The notes under the pieces are model-generated. The model was not told where the DNA came from. It worked only from the letters and a program-made list of their open reading frames with translations, and ran no database searches. From assembly GCF_000425345.1 (NCBI RefSeq), contig NZ_AUDG01000012.1, forward strand, positions 24,487 to 88,486: 64,000 nucleotides of DNA. The letters are read 5' to 3'. Positions within the stretch are counted from its first letter, which is position 1. Each line of letters opens with the position of its first letter. A program made the position numbers and the translations under genes. This stretch comes from Rheinheimera baltica DSM 14885. GTDB taxonomy: Bacteria > Pseudomonadota > Gammaproteobacteria > Enterobacterales > Alteromonadaceae. Positions 32,073-42,597 of this stretch are shown piece by piece.

Positions 32073-33112
32073 GTGTTGCTAGTCCACTACATTATCTTTA
32101 TGGCAGTCCGACGGCAACGGCATTGTTGCGCCAGCAAGATGATGATTTTATTGTCGACGAGCTGCTTAACTTTCAGCCCAGTGGTGCCGGCGAGCACATC
32201 TTACTGCATATCGAAAAGTGCGGTCAGAACACTCAGTATGTCGCGAAGCAGTTGGCTGAACTAACCGGCTTGCGTGCACGGGATATTAGCTATGCCGGCT
32301 TAAAAGACCGTCACGCGGTGACCCGACAATGGTTTTGTTTTAAGTGGCCAATTAAACAAGCGCTAGATTGGCAAAGCTGGCAGCTTGAAGGCTGCAAGAT
32401 TTTGAATGTGCAGCGACATTATCGCAAGCTACGCCTCGGGGCATTAAAAGCGAATGTATTTCAGATCCGCCTGCGCCAAGTGTCAGATTGTGATGCTGTT
32501 ATTGCCCGAGCTGAACAGGTTATGCGCGGTGTGCCGAATTATTATGGTGAACAGCGTTTTGGTATTAATGGCGGCAATCTGGTGCTTGCCAGACAGTTGT
32601 TTAGCGGGCAGGGCATTAGCGACCGTAAACTGCGTGGTTTAGCACTTTCGGCTGCACGATCTTTTGTGTTTAATCAACAAGTATCGGCACGGATCAGTGC
32701 AGGGTTGTTTAACCAGCTGCTTAATGGTGATGTATTACAACTTAACGGCACCGGTTCAGTGTTTCGTATGCCGCAAGCGGATGCAGAGTTGCAACAACGT
32801 CTAAATGAGATGGATGTACACCTGACTGCCGTCCTTGCTGGAATGGGAGTGCCGATGGTAACCGATGCCGCCGCCGACTTTGAACAGCAAGTTTTAATTC
32901 AGCACAATGACTTAGTACAAGGGTTGGAAGATTTCAGGTTAAAGTCAGAACGCCGCGCCATTCGTGTTGTTCCGCAGCAACTGACTTTGCAACAAGACGG
33001 TAGTGATATCGTGCTAAATTTTGCTTTGCCTGCTGGCTGTTTTGCCACCAGCGTGCTGCGCGAATTGGTTAATTATCATGATTGTGGCCGTAAAGCGGCT
33101 AACATGGAGTAG
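32069..33112 (+). CDS. truD: tRNA pseudouridine(13) synthase TruD
   Basis: TruD isomerises U13 in tRNA-Glu. The 347-residue protein has the catalytic Asp in [13 protein letters not shown], followed by the family motifs NYYGEQRFG and a C-terminal segment [18 protein letters not shown] overlap with ispF and a 3-base gap to surE indicate one transcript. Confidence 0.95.
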   Translation: MSVASPLHYLYGSPTATALLRQQDDDFIVDELLNFQPSGAGEHILLHIEKCGQNTQYVAKQLAELTGLRARDISYAGLKDRHAVTRQWFCFKWPIKQALDWQSWQLEGCKILNVQRHYRKLRLGALKANVFQIRLRQVSDCDAVIARAEQVMRGVPNYYGEQRFGINGGNLVLARQLFSGQGISDRKLRGLALSAARSFVFNQQVSARISAGLFNQLLNGDVLQLNGTGSVFRMPQADAELQQRLNEMDVHLTAVLAGMGVPMVTDAAADFEQQVLIQHNDLVQGLEDFRLKSERRAIRVVPQQLTLQQDGSDIVLNFALPAGCFATSVLRELVNYHDCGRKAANME

Positions 33113-33115
33113 CGA

Positions 33116-33868
33116 ATGCGAATTTTACTAAGCAATGATGACGGCGTGCATGCTAAAGGCATGCAAGTATTACAACAAGCGCTAAGCCAAATTGCTGAAG
33201 TTACCACTGTGGGCCCGGATCGGAATTGTAGCGGCGCGAGCAATTCATTAACGCTGATTAATCCGTTACGTGTGCAGCAGATGGACAATGGCTTTTTGGC
33301 GGTAAATGGTACGCCAACGGATTGTGTACATTTAGCTATCAGCCAATTATTGGATTTTACGCCTGATTTAGTCGTGGCAGGTATTAATCATGGTGCAAAC
33401 TTGGGTGATGATGTGTTGTATTCTGGTACTGTTGCCGCCGCAACAGAAGGCCGGCACTTAGGCTTGCCAGCTATAGCAGTATCGCTGGCAGGGCATGACG
33501 ATGATTATTTTGCTACTGCGGCCTATGTGACAGTGCAGGTCATTAAACAGTTAAAATCGCACCCGCTACCGGCTGATCAAATTCTTAATATCAATGTGCC
33601 TGCCGTCGCAATCGACCAGCTTAAAGGCATTCAGGTTACGCGTCTGGGGCGCAGACATAAAGCAGAGACCATGACCAGTACGACGGACCCGTGGGGACGA
33701 AAAATATACTGGTATGGTTCGTTAGGGCCAGAGTTGGATGCCGGCGAAGGTACAGATTTTCATGCAGTAGCCAATGGTTATGCATCTATAACCCCGTTGC
33801 AAATTGATATGTCAGCTTACAAAAGTATGGACCGATTGCAACAATGGCTAGCGGGGATTTCTTTGTAA
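33116..33868 (+). CDS. surE: 5'/3'-nucleotidase SurE
   Basis: SurE is a metal-dependent nucleotidase with stationary-phase functions. The 250-residue protein starts with the metal site [14 protein letters not shown], and keeps [21 protein letters not shown] and [22 protein letters not shown]. It is followed by pcm after one base, as in most gammaproteobacteria. Confidence 0.96.
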   Translation: MRILLSNDDGVHAKGMQVLQQALSQIAEVTTVGPDRNCSGASNSLTLINPLRVQQMDNGFLAVNGTPTDCVHLAISQLLDFTPDLVVAGINHGANLGDDVLYSGTVAAATEGRHLGLPAIAVSLAGHDDDYFATAAYVTVQVIKQLKSHPLPADQILNINVPAVAIDQLKGIQVTRLGRRHKAETMTSTTDPWGRKIYWYGSLGPELDAGEGTDFHAVANGYASITPLQIDMSAYKSMDRLQQWLAGISL

Positions 33869-33869
33869 C

Positions 33870-34508
33870 ATGGCAGTCGCAACTTCACGTAGCGCCGCGT
33901 TACTGGCGCAAAAACTTCAAGCGGAAGGTATAGTGCAAGCGCATGTATTAGCTGCAATAGCCAATACGCCACGGCATATCTTTGTTGAACCTGTATTGGC
34001 GCATAAAGCCTACGAAAATACCGCCCTGCCAATAGGGCAGGGCCAGACAATTTCTCAGCCCTATATTGTTGCACGTATGACAGAGTTACTGCTACAGGAC
34101 AGGGCGCCCGGTAAATTATTGGAGATTGGCACCGGTTCGGGGTATCAGACGGCGATTCTGGCACGGCTATTTTCTCATGTCTGCAGTGTCGAGCGGATAA
34201 AAGCGCTGCAGTTTCAGGCGAAGCGTCGCTTACAACAACTTGACTTGCATAACGTGTCGATGAAACATGGTGATGGTTGGCAAGGCTGGCCAAGTAAAGC
34301 TCCGTTTGACAGTATTATTGTGACTGCCGCACCGGCTGAAGTTCCTGCGGCGTTGTTACAACAACTAACGGATGGTGGTCGCCTGGTGATACCCGTAGGG
34401 CTACATGAACAGGTACTGCGTGTCTATCAGCGTAACGGAGATGCTTTTACCAGTAAGGATATTGAAGCGGTAAGATTTGTTCCACTGGTGCCGGGTGAAC
34501 TGGCATAA
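33870..34508 (+). CDS. pcm: Protein-L-isoaspartate O-methyltransferase Pcm
   Basis: Pcm methylates isoaspartyl residues to start their repair in aged proteins. The 212-residue protein has [15 protein letters not shown] (substrate and catalytic region), the SAM motif [15 protein letters not shown] and the later [10 protein letters not shown]. The surE-pcm-nlpD-rpoS order links it to stationary-phase survival. Confidence 0.96.
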   Translation: MAVATSRSAALLAQKLQAEGIVQAHVLAAIANTPRHIFVEPVLAHKAYENTALPIGQGQTISQPYIVARMTELLLQDRAPGKLLEIGTGSGYQTAILARLFSHVCSVERIKALQFQAKRRLQQLDLHNVSMKHGDGWQGWPSKAPFDSIIVTAAPAEVPAALLQQLTDGGRLVIPVGLHEQVLRVYQRNGDAFTSKDIEAVRFVPLVPGELA

Positions 34509-34550
34509 GCTGCGAAAGTAAGTGTTATAGGCGATACACAAGGAAAGCAA

Positions 34551-35450
34551 ATGCAGTACTTGCAATGGATAATTAAAGGTTTGGCAATGGGCGCTGCCGA
34601 TTTAGTGCCCGGAGTGTCTGGTGGGACTCTTGCTTTTATTTTAGGTATTTATCAGCGCTTACTCGGTGCAATTAGCCAATGCAACTTAACAGCATTACAG
34701 TTGTTACTGCGTGGGCAAATCAAGGCACTTTGGCAGCATGTTGACGGCACGTTTTTGCTTTGTCTGTTCAGCGGCATCATCGTTAGTATATTTTCATTGG
34801 CGGGCGTCATAAGCCATGTGCTGTCAAGCCGACCTATTCCACTTTGGGCGCTATTTTGTGCGCTGATCCTCGCGGCGTTGCCGCATCTATGCCGAAGTTT
34901 GAACTGGACGCCTTGGAGACTGATTTTAGCCGCGTTAGGTATTGTATTTTCAGTGTTGGTCGGCATGTTGACTCCTCGGGAGTTTGAACCACAAAGTTGG
35001 ATGTTTTTTGTCGCGGGCGCTATTGCCATTTGTGCCATGATTTTACCTGGCATTTCTGGTGCCTTTATTTTGCTAATGTCGGGAATGTATGCGCCGGTAT
35101 TACTGGCGGTGAATGAGCTTCAGCTTGGTGTCTTGGCGCTGTTTATGCTCGGTTGCATAGTCGGGCTGCTAAGCTTTTCCAGAGTGTTAAACTGGATGCT
35201 GCAACATTACCATGATGCCAGTCTGGCGTTATTAATTGGTGTGGTCATTGGGGCTTTGTATCGAATTTGGCCCTGGCAGCAGCAGCAACAGCTGTATTGG
35301 CCCTGGCAGTATGCTGAGCAGGTAGGACAGGCTGATATGCTGCTAGCGTTGGTATGTGCGGTGTTTGGCGCAGCATTGATGATGTTACTGTTAAATATGG
35401 AACGCTGGCTAAAACCGGTGGCTCAAGCCACAGGAACGTCAGCTGATTGA
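34551..35450 (+). CDS. DUF368 family membrane protein (PopT-like)
   Basis: The 299-residue polytopic protein has about eight to nine membrane helices and the DUF368 hallmark, two PGxSG re-entrant motifs in inverted-repeat halves: LVPGVSGGTLAF near residue 18 and LPGISGAFILLMSGMY near 170. Members of this family (PopT in Vibrio) have been linked to moving undecaprenyl phosphate back across the inner membrane. Position between pcm and nlpD suggests co-transcription with the cell-wall gene nlpD. Transport substrate here is inferred from the family. Confidence 0.85.
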   Translation: MQYLQWIIKGLAMGAADLVPGVSGGTLAFILGIYQRLLGAISQCNLTALQLLLRGQIKALWQHVDGTFLLCLFSGIIVSIFSLAGVISHVLSSRPIPLWALFCALILAALPHLCRSLNWTPWRLILAALGIVFSVLVGMLTPREFEPQSWMFFVAGAIAICAMILPGISGAFILLMSGMYAPVLLAVNELQLGVLALFMLGCIVGLLSFSRVLNWMLQHYHDASLALLIGVVIGALYRIWPWQQQQQLYWPWQYAEQVGQADMLLALVCAVFGAALMMLLLNMERWLKPVAQATGTSAD

Positions 35451-35490
35451 CAAGGAGCTAAGTATTCGTTGTTCTAACTACCAACAATTA

Positions 35491-36372
35491 ATGCAGAAGT
35501 GGCTTAATCATTATTGTAGCCACGCTTTGTTATTGCTATTAATGACATTGTTGGCTGGCTGTTCATCGCGTTCTTTCCCAGCACCGGTGACGACGCTTGA
35601 ACTGCGGGAAAATTTTTATCAACAGCGTAATCGCGGCACATTAAGCGCGAAAACTTACACCGTTCAAGCTGGCGACACTTTATATTCAATAGCCTTTCGG
35701 GCCGGTAAGGACGTGCGCGAGCTGGCCACTATTAATGGTATTGTTAGTCCCTACACCATTTATCCAAAGCAAAAATTACGTCTTAATGCTGCTGTTGTAA
35801 GTGCCGGTAAAAAGCCTGTAGCACGACCCCGTCAGGCCACAACCAGTGCTAGTCAAAATACAAATAAGAATAGTTCAAGCCAAGCAAAATCAAATAGTTC
35901 GGTAAAACCGGTTAAACCAGTTGCACCAAAAAATCAAAAGGGTTATGGTCAATCAACGCCCAACAAAAATGAAAAAATCGTGAATCCTACCCTAAATGGG
36001 GACTTGGTGCAATGGAGTTGGCCGGTTAAAGGTAAAATAATTTCTGGCTTTTCTCATCAACAGCAAGGTAACAAAGGTATCGATATTAGTGGGCGTGAAG
36101 GAACAAGAGTAAATGCGGCTGCCAGTGGTCAGGTGGTGTACGCAGGTAATGCGCTTCGTGGCTACGGTAATTTAATTATAATAAAACATAATGACGATTA
36201 CTTAAGTGCGTATGCACATAATCGCAAGCTGTTGGTGTCGGAAAAGCAAATGGTGACCGCAGGTCAGCAAATTTCTGAAATGGGCAGCACTGATGCGACA
36301 GATGCCCGTCTACATTTTGAGATCCGTTTTCGCGGAACCTCAGTAGACCCATTAAAATATTTACCAAAATAA
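35491..36372 (+). CDS. nlpD: Lipoprotein NlpD, murein hydrolase activator
   Basis: From ATG 35491 the product has 293 residues: a lipoprotein signal with LLAGC, a LysM domain (about 55-98, YTVQAGDTLYSIAFRAG), a Ser/Lys/Pro linker and a LytM domain (about 170-293). The LytM zinc site is broken, as in NlpD proteins: the first His is Asn (NKGIDIS) and HxH is replaced (ARLHFE), so it should activate AmiC-type amidase and not cut peptidoglycan itself. The ATG has no good ribosome site, while AAGGAG at 35452 sits six bases before an in-frame ATT at 35464, which might be the true start. Confidence 0.92.
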   Translation: MQKWLNHYCSHALLLLLMTLLAGCSSRSFPAPVTTLELRENFYQQRNRGTLSAKTYTVQAGDTLYSIAFRAGKDVRELATINGIVSPYTIYPKQKLRLNAAVVSAGKKPVARPRQATTSASQNTNKNSSSQAKSNSSVKPVKPVAPKNQKGYGQSTPNKNEKIVNPTLNGDLVQWSWPVKGKIISGFSHQQQGNKGIDISGREGTRVNAAASGQVVYAGNALRGYGNLIIIKHNDDYLSAYAHNRKLLVSEKQMVTAGQQISEMGSTDATDARLHFEIRFRGTSVDPLKYLPK

Positions 36373-36456
36373 TAATAACAATATACAAGTATTATCAGGA
36401 ATGGATGCGATAAAGCTTGACCAGCCCCAGCACCCTATAGACGTGGGAGAGAGGAT

Positions 36457-37446
36457 ATGGGACAAAAAAGTGAAGATGAAGTATTAGAATTTAAAGAAGA
36501 CGATATTGCGGACGATGTACTTTTAGACGATGACGCGGAGCCCGATGCGGCGGCGCTGGCATCTGAAGAGACGAGCACAGAGGACATCTTTGCACGTGAC
36601 GATAGTCAAAAAAGTATGGATGCCACCCAAATTTATCTGGGGGAGATTGGATTTTCGCCACTGCTTTCAGCAGAAGAAGAAGTATACTTTTCCCGCTTGG
36701 CATTAAAAGGAGACCAAGCTGCACGCCGGCGTATGATTGAAAGTAATTTACGTTTGGTGGTTAAAATTGCCCGCCGTTATATTAATAGAGGCTTGGCGCT
36801 GCTTGATCTTATTGAAGAAGGCAATCTTGGCCTGATCCGGGCCGTAGAAAAATTCGATCCAGAACGCGGTTTTCGATTTTCTACCTATGCAACCTGGTGG
36901 ATCCGTCAGACCATAGAACGCGCTATCATGAATCAGACTCGTACTATTCGCTTACCTATTCACGTGGTTAAAGAGCTCAATATTTATTTGCGTGCAGCGC
37001 GTGAGCTATCACAAAAATTAGACCACGAACCGACACCAGAGGAAATTGCTGCATCGCTTGATCGTCCGGTAGAAGAAGTACGCAAAATGCTTAAACTGAA
37101 TGAGAAAATAACGTCAGTTGATACCCCGGTAGCTGGCGCGTCAGAAAAGCAATTATTGGATGTTATTGCCGATGAGAAAGAGTTAGGTCCTGAAACAGAG
37201 TTGCAAGATGAAGACATTCGCCAGCACTTAGTTGTATGGTTGAACGAACTTAATCCGAAACAACGTGAAGTGCTGGCCCGCCGCTTTGGCTTGTTAGGCT
37301 ACGAACCGTCTACATTAGAAGATGTTGGCCATGAAATAGGTTTAACAAGAGAGCGTGTTAGACAAATTCAGGTTGAAGCGCTGCGTCGGTTACGGGAAAT
37401 AGTAACGCACCAAGGACTTAATATAGAGACCTTGTTTCAAGTGTAA
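36457..37446 (+). CDS. rpoS: RNA polymerase sigma factor RpoS
   Basis: RpoS is the general stress and stationary-phase sigma factor. The 329-residue protein has an acidic N-terminus, region 1.2 ([20 protein letters not shown]), region 2 ([20 protein letters not shown] and [16 protein letters not shown]), region 3 and region 4 with the helix-turn-helix [20 protein letters not shown]. It follows nlpD, the universal gammaproteobacterial arrangement in which an rpoS promoter often lies inside nlpD. Confidence 0.97.
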   Translation: MGQKSEDEVLEFKEDDIADDVLLDDDAEPDAAALASEETSTEDIFARDDSQKSMDATQIYLGEIGFSPLLSAEEEVYFSRLALKGDQAARRRMIESNLRLVVKIARRYINRGLALLDLIEEGNLGLIRAVEKFDPERGFRFSTYATWWIRQTIERAIMNQTRTIRLPIHVVKELNIYLRAARELSQKLDHEPTPEEIAASLDRPVEEVRKMLKLNEKITSVDTPVAGASEKQLLDVIADEKELGPETELQDEDIRQHLVVWLNELNPKQREVLARRFGLLGYEPSTLEDVGHEIGLTRERVRQIQVEALRRLREIVTHQGLNIETLFQV

Positions 37447-37506
37447 TGGCGTTTAGGGGGGGCCCCTTAAATGAGAAAGAGTATTTGCTAAAACGATTTG
37501 CCGAAT

Positions 37507-37537
37507 AATAAGGCGCCAGTAGGCGCCTTATTGATTT
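37507..37537. terminator. Hairpin between rpoS and the GntR gene
   Basis: An 11-bp perfect stem, AATAAGGCGCC with GGCGCCTTATT, closes on the loop AGTA, followed on the plus strand by GATTTTG. It lies about 60 bases after rpoS and overlaps the stop codon of the convergent GntR gene, so it could serve both transcripts. T-runs are short on both sides. Confidence 0.65.
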
Positions 37538-38178
37538 TGTAAATAGCTGACCAGTTTCTTGTTTGCTGAGGCAATATGCTCAGTGAGCACCGCGCAAGCT
37601 CCCTCTATATCTCTTCGGCGTAATAGCGTTAGCAGTTGCTGATGCTCAGCCGCGCTGGTTTGTGCATAGGATTGTGTCTGATCCTGATAACCAAGATAGC
37701 GAGATACCTGCTGATGCAGCTTTTCAAGTAACCCCAGTAAGTGCGGTTTATTGCAGCTTTGGTATAACAAGTGGTGAAATTGCCAGTTGAGTTCGCCACG
37801 CTGATACGGTGACAATGCGGGCGTGCTGCTTAAGGTTAACAGTACGTCTTCAGTTTGGCCCAGCTGGGCGAAACTCAGCGTCGGAGCAGCCAGTTTTAAC
37901 GCCAGCGGTTCTAGTTGCAACCGTAACATCGCTAATTCGTCAGCCTCATTAGCGTTAAACGGCGGTACTTGCATACCGGCCTTACCGTGCGTGGTAAGCC
38001 AACCTTCATTAAACAATTGCTGTTGCACATCACGGACGACAATCCGGCTGACGCCGTAGTGTGCCGACAGTTGTTGCTGGGTTAATACAATACCCGGCTG
38101 CCAGTGTAGCTGCTGAATATCGTTTTTTAACTGATGATACAATTGCTGTTTTTTTAGCATTAGTTGCGCTTTGGCCAC
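37528..38178 (-). CDS. GntR family (FCD) transcriptional regulator
   Basis: The 216-residue protein has an N-terminal winged helix (about 12-72, VLTQQQLSAHYGVSRIVVRDVQQQL) and an all-helical C-terminal FCD effector domain (about 80-210) with the His ligands expected near FHHLLYQSC and AEHQQLLTLL. It overlaps the start region of its own operon partner: its ATG at 38178 lies within the 3' end of the BenE-type transporter gene. It is likely the local regulator of that transporter, through the GTATAC palindrome at 39364-39379. Confidence 0.88.
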   Translation of the reverse strand: MAKAQLMLKKQQLYHQLKNDIQQLHWQPGIVLTQQQLSAHYGVSRIVVRDVQQQLFNEGWLTTHGKAGMQVPPFNANEADELAMLRLQLEPLALKLAAPTLSFAQLGQTEDVLLTLSSTPALSPYQRGELNWQFHHLLYQSCNKPHLLGLLEKLHQQVSRYLGYQDQTQSYAQTSAAEHQQLLTLLRRRDIEGACAVLTEHIASANKKLVSYLQNQ

Positions 38179-39341
38179 TGATTAATAATAAGCAGTGTTA
38201 AACCGCCAGCGATAATGCCCCAAAATGCAGCTGCTACGCCGAAAAAGCTCACCCCACTGGCGGTGACTAATAAGGTGATAACGGCAGCTTCGCGATGTTC
38301 GCCTTCTGCTGTGGCAACAGCTAAATTAGCGCCAATGGTGCCCAGTAAGGCCAGGCCCGCCAGGGCGGCAATCATTTCTTTGGGAAAGGCGGCAAATAGC
38401 GCAACCACTGTCGCGCCGGCCAAACCGGCTAGTAGGTAAAATATGCCGGCCGCGATACCTGCTATGTAACGTTTGTCTTTATTGGGATGGGCTTCTGTGC
38501 CGGTACAAATGGCAGCAGTAATCGCTGCCAGGTTAATAGAAAATGCTCCCCAGGGTGCAAGTAGCAATGTAGCTAATGCCGTTGAGCTAATAAGCGGTGA
38601 TACTGGTGTTTGATATCCGCTGGTGCGAATAACCGCAACGCCGGGAATATTTTGCGACGCCATTGTAACCAATAACAAGGGCAAACCAACCCCCATCAAG
38701 GCGCTTAATGACCAGTGCGGTGTTACCCAAACCGGCTGCGTCAAACTAAAGGTTACGGCGCTGTAATTAAACTGACCTTGCACTAGGACACAGAGTAACC
38801 CTGTTAGTAATACCCACAAAATAGCGTAGCGTGGTGAAAAACGTTTTGCCAACAAGTAGCTTAAACACATCAGGCCAACCAGTAGTAACTGAGAATGTAA
38901 TGAGGTGAAAATACTCAGCCCAAATTGCACTAAAATCCCTGCCAGCATAGCGCTGGCCAACGGCAATGGAATAAGGCGCGTCAGCTTGTCGAACCAGCCG
39001 GACAGACCAATAATAAACCCCAGTAAAGCCGTGAAAATAAACACACCAATTGCTTCATTTATGGTTAAACCTTGCAAGCTGCTGGCAAGTAAAGCCGCAC
39101 CGGGTGTTGACCAGGCAGTAATAATGGGGGCTTTATAATACCAGGACAAACCAATGCAGGTTGCTGCCATACCAATCCCCAATGCGAGCAACCATGAGGC
39201 CATCATATCCTGCGTCGCCCCGGCCGCCGCCGCGGCTTGTAAAACAATAGCCACCGAGCTGGCAAAGCCAACCAGTACGGCAACAAAGCCAGCCACTACG
39301 GCTGACAGGCTGAGATCTTTAATCAGCATAGATTTACTCAA
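38160..39341 (-). CDS. BenE family benzoate/H+ symporter-like transporter
   Basis: The 393-residue protein has about 11-12 membrane helices and the BenE family landmarks: an N-terminal SLSAVVAGFVAVLVGFASS, GLSWYYKAPIITAWSTPGAAL and AITAAICTGTEAHPNKDKRY. BenE proteins import aromatic acids such as benzoate with protons. No benzoate degradation gene is in view, so the true substrate is uncertain. It shares 19 bases with the downstream GntR gene and is preceded by a promoter with an embedded palindrome. Confidence 0.88.
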   Translation of the reverse strand: MSKSMLIKDLSLSAVVAGFVAVLVGFASSVAIVLQAAAAAGATQDMMASWLLALGIGMAATCIGLSWYYKAPIITAWSTPGAALLASSLQGLTINEAIGVFIFTALLGFIIGLSGWFDKLTRLIPLPLASAMLAGILVQFGLSIFTSLHSQLLLVGLMCLSYLLAKRFSPRYAILWVLLTGLLCVLVQGQFNYSAVTFSLTQPVWVTPHWSLSALMGVGLPLLLVTMASQNIPGVAVIRTSGYQTPVSPLISSTALATLLLAPWGAFSINLAAITAAICTGTEAHPNKDKRYIAGIAAGIFYLLAGLAGATVVALFAAFPKEMIAALAGLALLGTIGANLAVATAEGEHREAAVITLLVTASGVSFFGVAAAFWGIIAGGLTLLIINQWPKRN

Positions 39342-39350
39342 ATTGGAAAT

Positions 39351-39386
39351 GTATACCTAATTTAAAATGTATACATTTTTTGTCAA
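39351..39386 (-). promoter_or_regulatory. Promoter with embedded GTATAC operator for benE-gntR
   Basis: On the minus strand a perfect -35 TTGACA (39386-39381) and a -10-like TAAATT (39364-39359) are 16 bases apart. Between them lies a perfect 16-bp palindrome, AAAATGTATACATTTT (39364-39379), and a second GTATAC follows at 39351-39356. FCD-type GntR regulators commonly bind TGTATACA-like sites, so binding here would block the polymerase directly. Control by the linked GntR protein is inferred. Confidence 0.65.
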
Positions 39387-39403
39387 GTAGAAACCGTCGT
39401 ATA

Positions 39404-39435
39404 AAGCCGGTTTATCTACTGTTAGATACCGGCTT
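39404..39435 (-). terminator. Probable mutS terminator
   Basis: An imperfect hairpin with a 7-bp base stem (AAGCCGG with CCGGCTT), a 2-base bulge, a 6-bp upper stem and a 4-base loop lies 12 bases past the mutS stop. The following sequence on the minus strand is TATACG, a poor T-run. Confidence 0.5.
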
Positions 39436-39446
39436 GTTTATGGGTG

Positions 39447-42014
39447 CTATAGATGTTGTTTTAATTGATATAACAACTCTAGGGCTTGGCGGGCGGTTAA
39501 ATCATCCGGGCTTACATCACGCAGCTGTGCCAGTATCGGGTGTTCTTCTGTCAGCAAACTCAATTGAGGTTGTGTTGTTGGCGTTGGCGGCGCTGCGTTA
39601 TGGCTTTGCTGTTCTAACTCCATTAATTTGTGCTTGGCGCGCAGAATAACGGCCTTAGGTACACCTGCCAGTTGTGCGACCTGTAAACCAAAGCTTTTGC
39701 TGGCTGCACCATCTTGTACATGGTGCATAAATACAATGTCGTCACCGTGTTCTACCGCATCCAGATGCACGTTGGCTAAACCCGGCAGTTGTTCAGCTAA
39801 ATCCGTTAGCTCGAAATAATGCGTTGCAAATAACGTTAGTGCTTTAATTTTTGTTGCAAGGTAGTCGGCGCAGGCCCATGCCAGGCTTAAACCGTCATAA
39901 GTACTGGTGCCACGGCCAATTTCGTCCATTAGCACTAAGCTTTGTTCAGTCGCATGATGCAGGATAGTCGCAGTTTCAGTCATTTCTACCATAAAGGTTG
40001 AGCGACCAGAAGCCAGATCGTCCGATGCGCCAATACGAGTGAAGATGCGATCTATAGGGCCAATTTGGGCTGTTTCTGCCGGCACGAAACAGCCAATGTA
40101 AGCCATGAGTACAATAAGCGCAGTTTGTCGCATGTATGTAGACTTACCTCCCATATTGGGACCGGTGATCATTAACATACGTCTGTCAGCATGCAGGTGT
40201 AATGGGTTGGCAATAAAGGGTTCCGTCAGCACCTGCTCTACCACGGGATGGCGCGCTTGCGTCAAACTAACACCCGGTGTGCTGCTAAGTTCAGGCCGGC
40301 AGTACTGCAAACTATCGGCACGCTCGGCAAACGTGCATAGCACGTCTAGTTCTGCCAGCGTTTGTGCCAGCTGTTGTAGCTGGGCCAAAAAGGGCGCGGT
40401 TAACTCAAACAACTGCTCATATAATTGTTTCTCCAATGCCAGTGCCTTGCTTTGGCTACCAAGCACTTTGTCTTCATATTCCTTTAACTCAGGAATAATA
40501 TAGCGCTCGTTATTTTTCAGGGTTTGGCGGCGAACATATTCCGCAGGCACTTTGGTATCTGCGCTACGGCCAGTTTCAATGTAATAGCCATGTACCCGGT
40601 TAAAGCCCACTTTTAAGGACGCAATGCCGGTGCGCTCACGTTCACGCAGTTCAAGTTGCTCAAGATAATCAGTAGCACCTTCCGCCAGTGCACGCCACTG
40701 ATCCAGCTCAGCGTGGTAACCTGGCGCTATTACGCCCCCATCGCGAATAAGCACCGGAGGGGCTTCTACAATGGCTTGCTCCAGCAATTGACATAATGCC
40801 GGTATCGGCAATACGGACTGACTTGTTTGGCACAACAATACGCTTTTGAGATGCGCGAGTTCTGGCGCTAATAGCGGAAGTTGTTGCAGCGCCTGACGTA
40901 GGCGAGCAAAGTCGCGTGGTCGGGCGCTTCTCAGTGCAAGTCGGGCAATAACACGTTCAATGTCGCCTATCTGGCGCAATAACGGTTGCAGTTGCTCATA
41001 TTCAGTGTGCAGTTCGCTAACAGCATCAAGCCTTGCATTTACCTGTGGTTGCTGTCGAAGTGGCGCATGGATCCAGCGTTTTAACAGCCGGGATCCCATG
41101 GCTGTCTGGCTGCGATCTAACACGGCTGCTAACGTATGTTCATAATGGCCAGCTAAATTCTGTGTCAGTTCCAAATTTCGCCGTGTCGCGGCATCCAACA
41201 CGATATTGTCTTGCGCTCTTTCCAGTGCAACCGCGCGGATATGCGGCAAAGCTGCGCGCTGTGTGTCTTTAACATATTGCATAAGACATCCTGCAGCCAT
41301 CAGGGCTACCGGCGCATCTTCAACACCAAAGCTAAGCAAATCTTTGGTGCCAAATTGTTGGCAAAGCAAACGTTTTGCCGTGGCCAGTTCAAACTCCCAT
41401 ACCGGACGGCGGCGGGCACCTTTGCGTTTTTCAATTAAAAAATGTTCGGTGAAATCTTCTGGATAGAGTAACTCCGCCGGGTTTAATCGCTGCAGCAAGG
41501 CGGCTAAATCATCAATATTATCAACTTGATTCAGTAAAAATCTGCCACTACTCAAATCCAATTGTGCCAGACCATATTGCCCACGCATTTGGCTTAGGGC
41601 ACAGAGTAAATTGTCTTGCCGCTCGTTAAGTAAGGCTTCATCAGTAACCGTACCTGGCGTTACAATCCGCACGACTTTTCGATCAACCGGCCCTTTACTG
41701 GTCGCCGGGTCGCCTATTTGCTCACAAATTGCGACAGATTCACCGAGTTGTACCAAGCGGGCTAAATAGCCTTCCACCGCATGATAAGGCACGCCAGCCA
41801 TGGGGATGGGGTTGCCGCCGCTTTGACCGCGCTTTGTCAGCGAGATATCTAATAAAGCCGACGCACGTTTAGCATCGTCGTAAAATAGCTCGTAAAAATC
41901 GCCCATACGATAAAATAGCAGGATGTCGGGATGTTCACTCTTTAATCCCAGATACTGCTGCATCATAGGGGTATGTGTGCTTAAGGCTTGCTCCACTTTC
42001 TGGTCTGACGGCAT
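39447..42014 (-). CDS. mutS: DNA mismatch repair protein MutS
   Basis: MutS recognises mismatches and starts repair with MutL. The 855-residue protein has the mismatch-binding Phe-x-Glu in [11 protein letters not shown] near residue 30, the connector, core and clamp domains, and the ABC-type ATPase with Walker [15 protein letters not shown], Walker [17 protein letters not shown] and the [11 protein letters not shown] switch. Length is standard. It is divergent from pncC, with only 32 bases between the two start codons, so the promoters must overlap or lie inside the opposite gene. Confidence 0.97.
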   Translation of the reverse strand: MPSDQKVEQALSTHTPMMQQYLGLKSEHPDILLFYRMGDFYELFYDDAKRASALLDISLTKRGQSGGNPIPMAGVPYHAVEGYLARLVQLGESVAICEQIGDPATSKGPVDRKVVRIVTPGTVTDEALLNERQDNLLCALSQMRGQYGLAQLDLSSGRFLLNQVDNIDDLAALLQRLNPAELLYPEDFTEHFLIEKRKGARRRPVWEFELATAKRLLCQQFGTKDLLSFGVEDAPVALMAAGCLMQYVKDTQRAALPHIRAVALERAQDNIVLDAATRRNLELTQNLAGHYEHTLAAVLDRSQTAMGSRLLKRWIHAPLRQQPQVNARLDAVSELHTEYEQLQPLLRQIGDIERVIARLALRSARPRDFARLRQALQQLPLLAPELAHLKSVLLCQTSQSVLPIPALCQLLEQAIVEAPPVLIRDGGVIAPGYHAELDQWRALAEGATDYLEQLELRERERTGIASLKVGFNRVHGYYIETGRSADTKVPAEYVRRQTLKNNERYIIPELKEYEDKVLGSQSKALALEKQLYEQLFELTAPFLAQLQQLAQTLAELDVLCTFAERADSLQYCRPELSSTPGVSLTQARHPVVEQVLTEPFIANPLHLHADRRMLMITGPNMGGKSTYMRQTALIVLMAYIGCFVPAETAQIGPIDRIFTRIGASDDLASGRSTFMVEMTETATILHHATEQSLVLMDEIGRGTSTYDGLSLAWACADYLATKIKALTLFATHYFELTDLAEQLPGLANVHLDAVEHGDDIVFMHHVQDGAASKSFGLQVAQLAGVPKAVILRAKHKLMELEQQSHNAAPPTPTTQPQLSLLTEEHPILAQLRDVSPDDLTARQALELLYQLKQHL

Positions 42015-42046
42015 AATGGTGTTATGAATTCCCTATTGGATAAAAT

Positions 42047-42547
42047 ATGACGGTCGCAGCAGACAGCCTGCAGCTGGCGACAGAGTTAGGCCAGCTATTA
42101 TTACGGAAAAAATGCAGTATAACCACTGCTGAATCCTGCACCGGCGGTGGCATTGGTTACTGGCTAACCGCTGTGCCGGGTAGTTCTGCTTATGTTGATC
42201 GCGGTTTTATTACCTACAGTAACAAAGCGAAGCAACAGTTGTTAGCTGTGCGAAGTGCTACCTTGCTGCAGTATGGTGCGGTAAGTGAAGAAACGGCGCG
42301 GGAAATGGCGCAGGGGGCGGCAAAAGCTGCCGGTGCTGATATCGCAATTGCAGTAACGGGTATTGCCGGGCCGGACGGTGGCTCGGAGTATAAACCGGTC
42401 GGCACTGTCTGTTTTGGTTTTTATCTTAACGGTAATGTTGCCAGCTGCCGAATGGTGTTTGCTGGCGACCGTCAACAAGTGCGTCAACAGGCGATTAACT
42501 ATGCTATGAAACAAAGCATCGAGCTGTTGACAGCAATAGTAAACTAG
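42047..42547 (+). CDS. pncC: Nicotinamide-nucleotide amidase PncC (CinA C-terminal domain)
   Basis: The 166-residue stand-alone CinA C-terminal domain deamidates nicotinamide mononucleotide to nicotinic acid mononucleotide in the pyridine nucleotide cycle. Motifs are TTAESCTGGGIGYWLT with the catalytic Ser/Thr region, FITYSNKAKQQLL, and VTGIAGPDGGSEYKPVGTV. It is placed before recA, the usual gammaproteobacterial neighbour; a LexA box and separate promoter region lie between them. Confidence 0.94.
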   Translation: MTVAADSLQLATELGQLLLRKKCSITTAESCTGGGIGYWLTAVPGSSAYVDRGFITYSNKAKQQLLAVRSATLLQYGAVSEETAREMAQGAAKAAGADIAIAVTGIAGPDGGSEYKPVGTVCFGFYLNGNVASCRMVFAGDRQQVRQQAINYAMKQSIELLTAIVN

Positions 42548-42551
42548 ACTA

Positions 42552-42567
42552 CTGTACGAGCATACAG
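42552..42567. promoter_or_regulatory. LexA (SOS) box of recA
   Basis: The sequence CTGTACGAGCATACAG fits the gammaproteobacterial LexA consensus CTGT-N8-ACAG exactly. It lies 30 bases upstream of the first plausible recA start codon, where it would cover the promoter. Confidence 0.9.
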
Positions 42568-42597
42568 TGTTAATTGTCCGGCAAGCCCGGCTCAACC

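Noticed and set aside
37452..37475. G-run/C-run near-palindrome after rpoS
   Set aside because: The arms do not pair perfectly and no T-run follows; the hairpin at 37507-37532 is the better terminator candidate.
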